Source of the DNA: Acidobacteriota bacterium
GTDB lineage: Bacteria > Acidobacteriota > Terriglobia > Acidiferrales > UBA7541
Direction of reading: 5' to 3'
Assembly: GCA_003224525.1 (NCBI GenBank)
Contig: QHZB01000220.1
Span: forward strand, 1-33,270
DNA: 33,270 bases
Positions 33,091 through 33,270 of the stretch are shown here, in pieces. The notes under the pieces were generated by a model. It saw nothing but the letters and a program-made list of their open reading frames with translations. It searched no databases and had not been told where the DNA came from. The translations under genes were made by a program, and so were the position numbers. The stretch's first letter is position 1, and every line of letters starts with the position of its first letter.

Positions 33091-33270
33091 AGTTGACATC
33101 CTCCCCCTCGTGAACGAGGGAGATTCCCTACTGAGGTTGGGCACATAGTGCCGCCTCTTCGATGGGTTCCTGCTTCATCGTGGAGTCCCATGACCGACCA
33201 CTCGGCAGGCTATTCACTGACGCACGATATCCCGACGCCAGAAGGGCCAGACCCTTATTGCTGCTTAGAA
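33091..33270 (-). mobile_element. Right end of a second TnpB-element copy, cut by the window edge
   Basis: From about 33091 (GTTGACATCCTCCCCCTCG) the sequence has the typical IS200/IS605 right-end form with the hairpin CCCTCG-TGAA-CGAGGG. From 33108 it repeats bases 1-163 exactly. 33128-33270 encode the last 47 or so residues of TnpB plus the stop. The reading direction matches the left copy. Confidence 0.85.

Noticed and set aside
1-33270. A 33-kb circular plasmid, suggested by identical ends
   Set aside because: The window contains ffh, rpsP, rimM, trmD, rplS and rnhB in chromosomal order and no replication or partition genes; the shared sequence is an IS-type element, which explains the repeat better.

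Overview
The window looks like a piece of an Acidobacteriota chromosome. It is GC-rich and carries the ffh, rpsP, khpA, rimM, trmD, rplS and rnhB housekeeping genes. It also carries a PadR regulator followed by two very long MacB/FtsX permeases of the acidobacterial 'ADOP' type, a long acidobacterial-style TPR protein, and secreted glycoside hydrolases (GH27, GH44). The assignment rests on recognising these families, not on a database search.

Layout, left to right. (1) 1-1800: an IS200/IS605-like element without a visible TnpA. On the minus strand it encodes a ribbon-helix-helix protein, a small Cys-pair protein and TnpB, with overlapping reading frames. TnpB lacks the RuvC-II catalytic glutamate. 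(2) 1845-3205: a translationally coupled pair, an outer-membrane-like protein and a c-type cytochrome. (3) 3620-7964: a DinB-like gene facing an operon of a 976-residue TPR protein, a small membrane protein and thiE. (4) 8392-10497: a GH27 alpha-galactosidase behind rnhB, with a perfect palindrome at the junction. (5) 10613-16272: padR plus two ADOP permeases, diverging from a secreted S9 peptidase (16522-18591). (6) 18747-26344: rplS, an LLM monooxygenase with an ATP-grasp ligase, trmD, a GH44 lipoprotein on the opposite strand, then rimM, khpA and rpsP. (7) 26541-29005: a divergent beta-barrel / serine hydrolase pair, then ffh (29085-30428). (8) 30637-33000: a 42-codon secreted peptide, a GNAT acetyltransferase interrupted by an amber codon, and a SagB-type tandem nitroreductase. 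(9) From about 33091 a second IS end begins; its last 163 bases are identical to the first 163 bases of the window.

The most striking structural feature is that ffh-rpsP-khpA-rimM-trmD-rplS-rnhB lie in the classical operon order and on one strand, yet cargo genes interrupt four of the junctions. Candidate promoters precede several of the separated segments (ffh, rpsP, rplS), as expected if the ancestral operon has been broken into separately transcribed parts.

The observations most worth following up are: the TnpB with a missing RuvC-II Glu and its overlapping RHH/Cys-pair partners; a 64-bp nested palindrome that has become part of the trmD coding sequence; the overlapping ATP-grasp/LLM gene pair; a consensus-like padR promoter covered by a perfect inverted repeat; palindromes at the alpha-galactosidase and S9 peptidase promoters; and the single in-frame stop in the GNAT gene.
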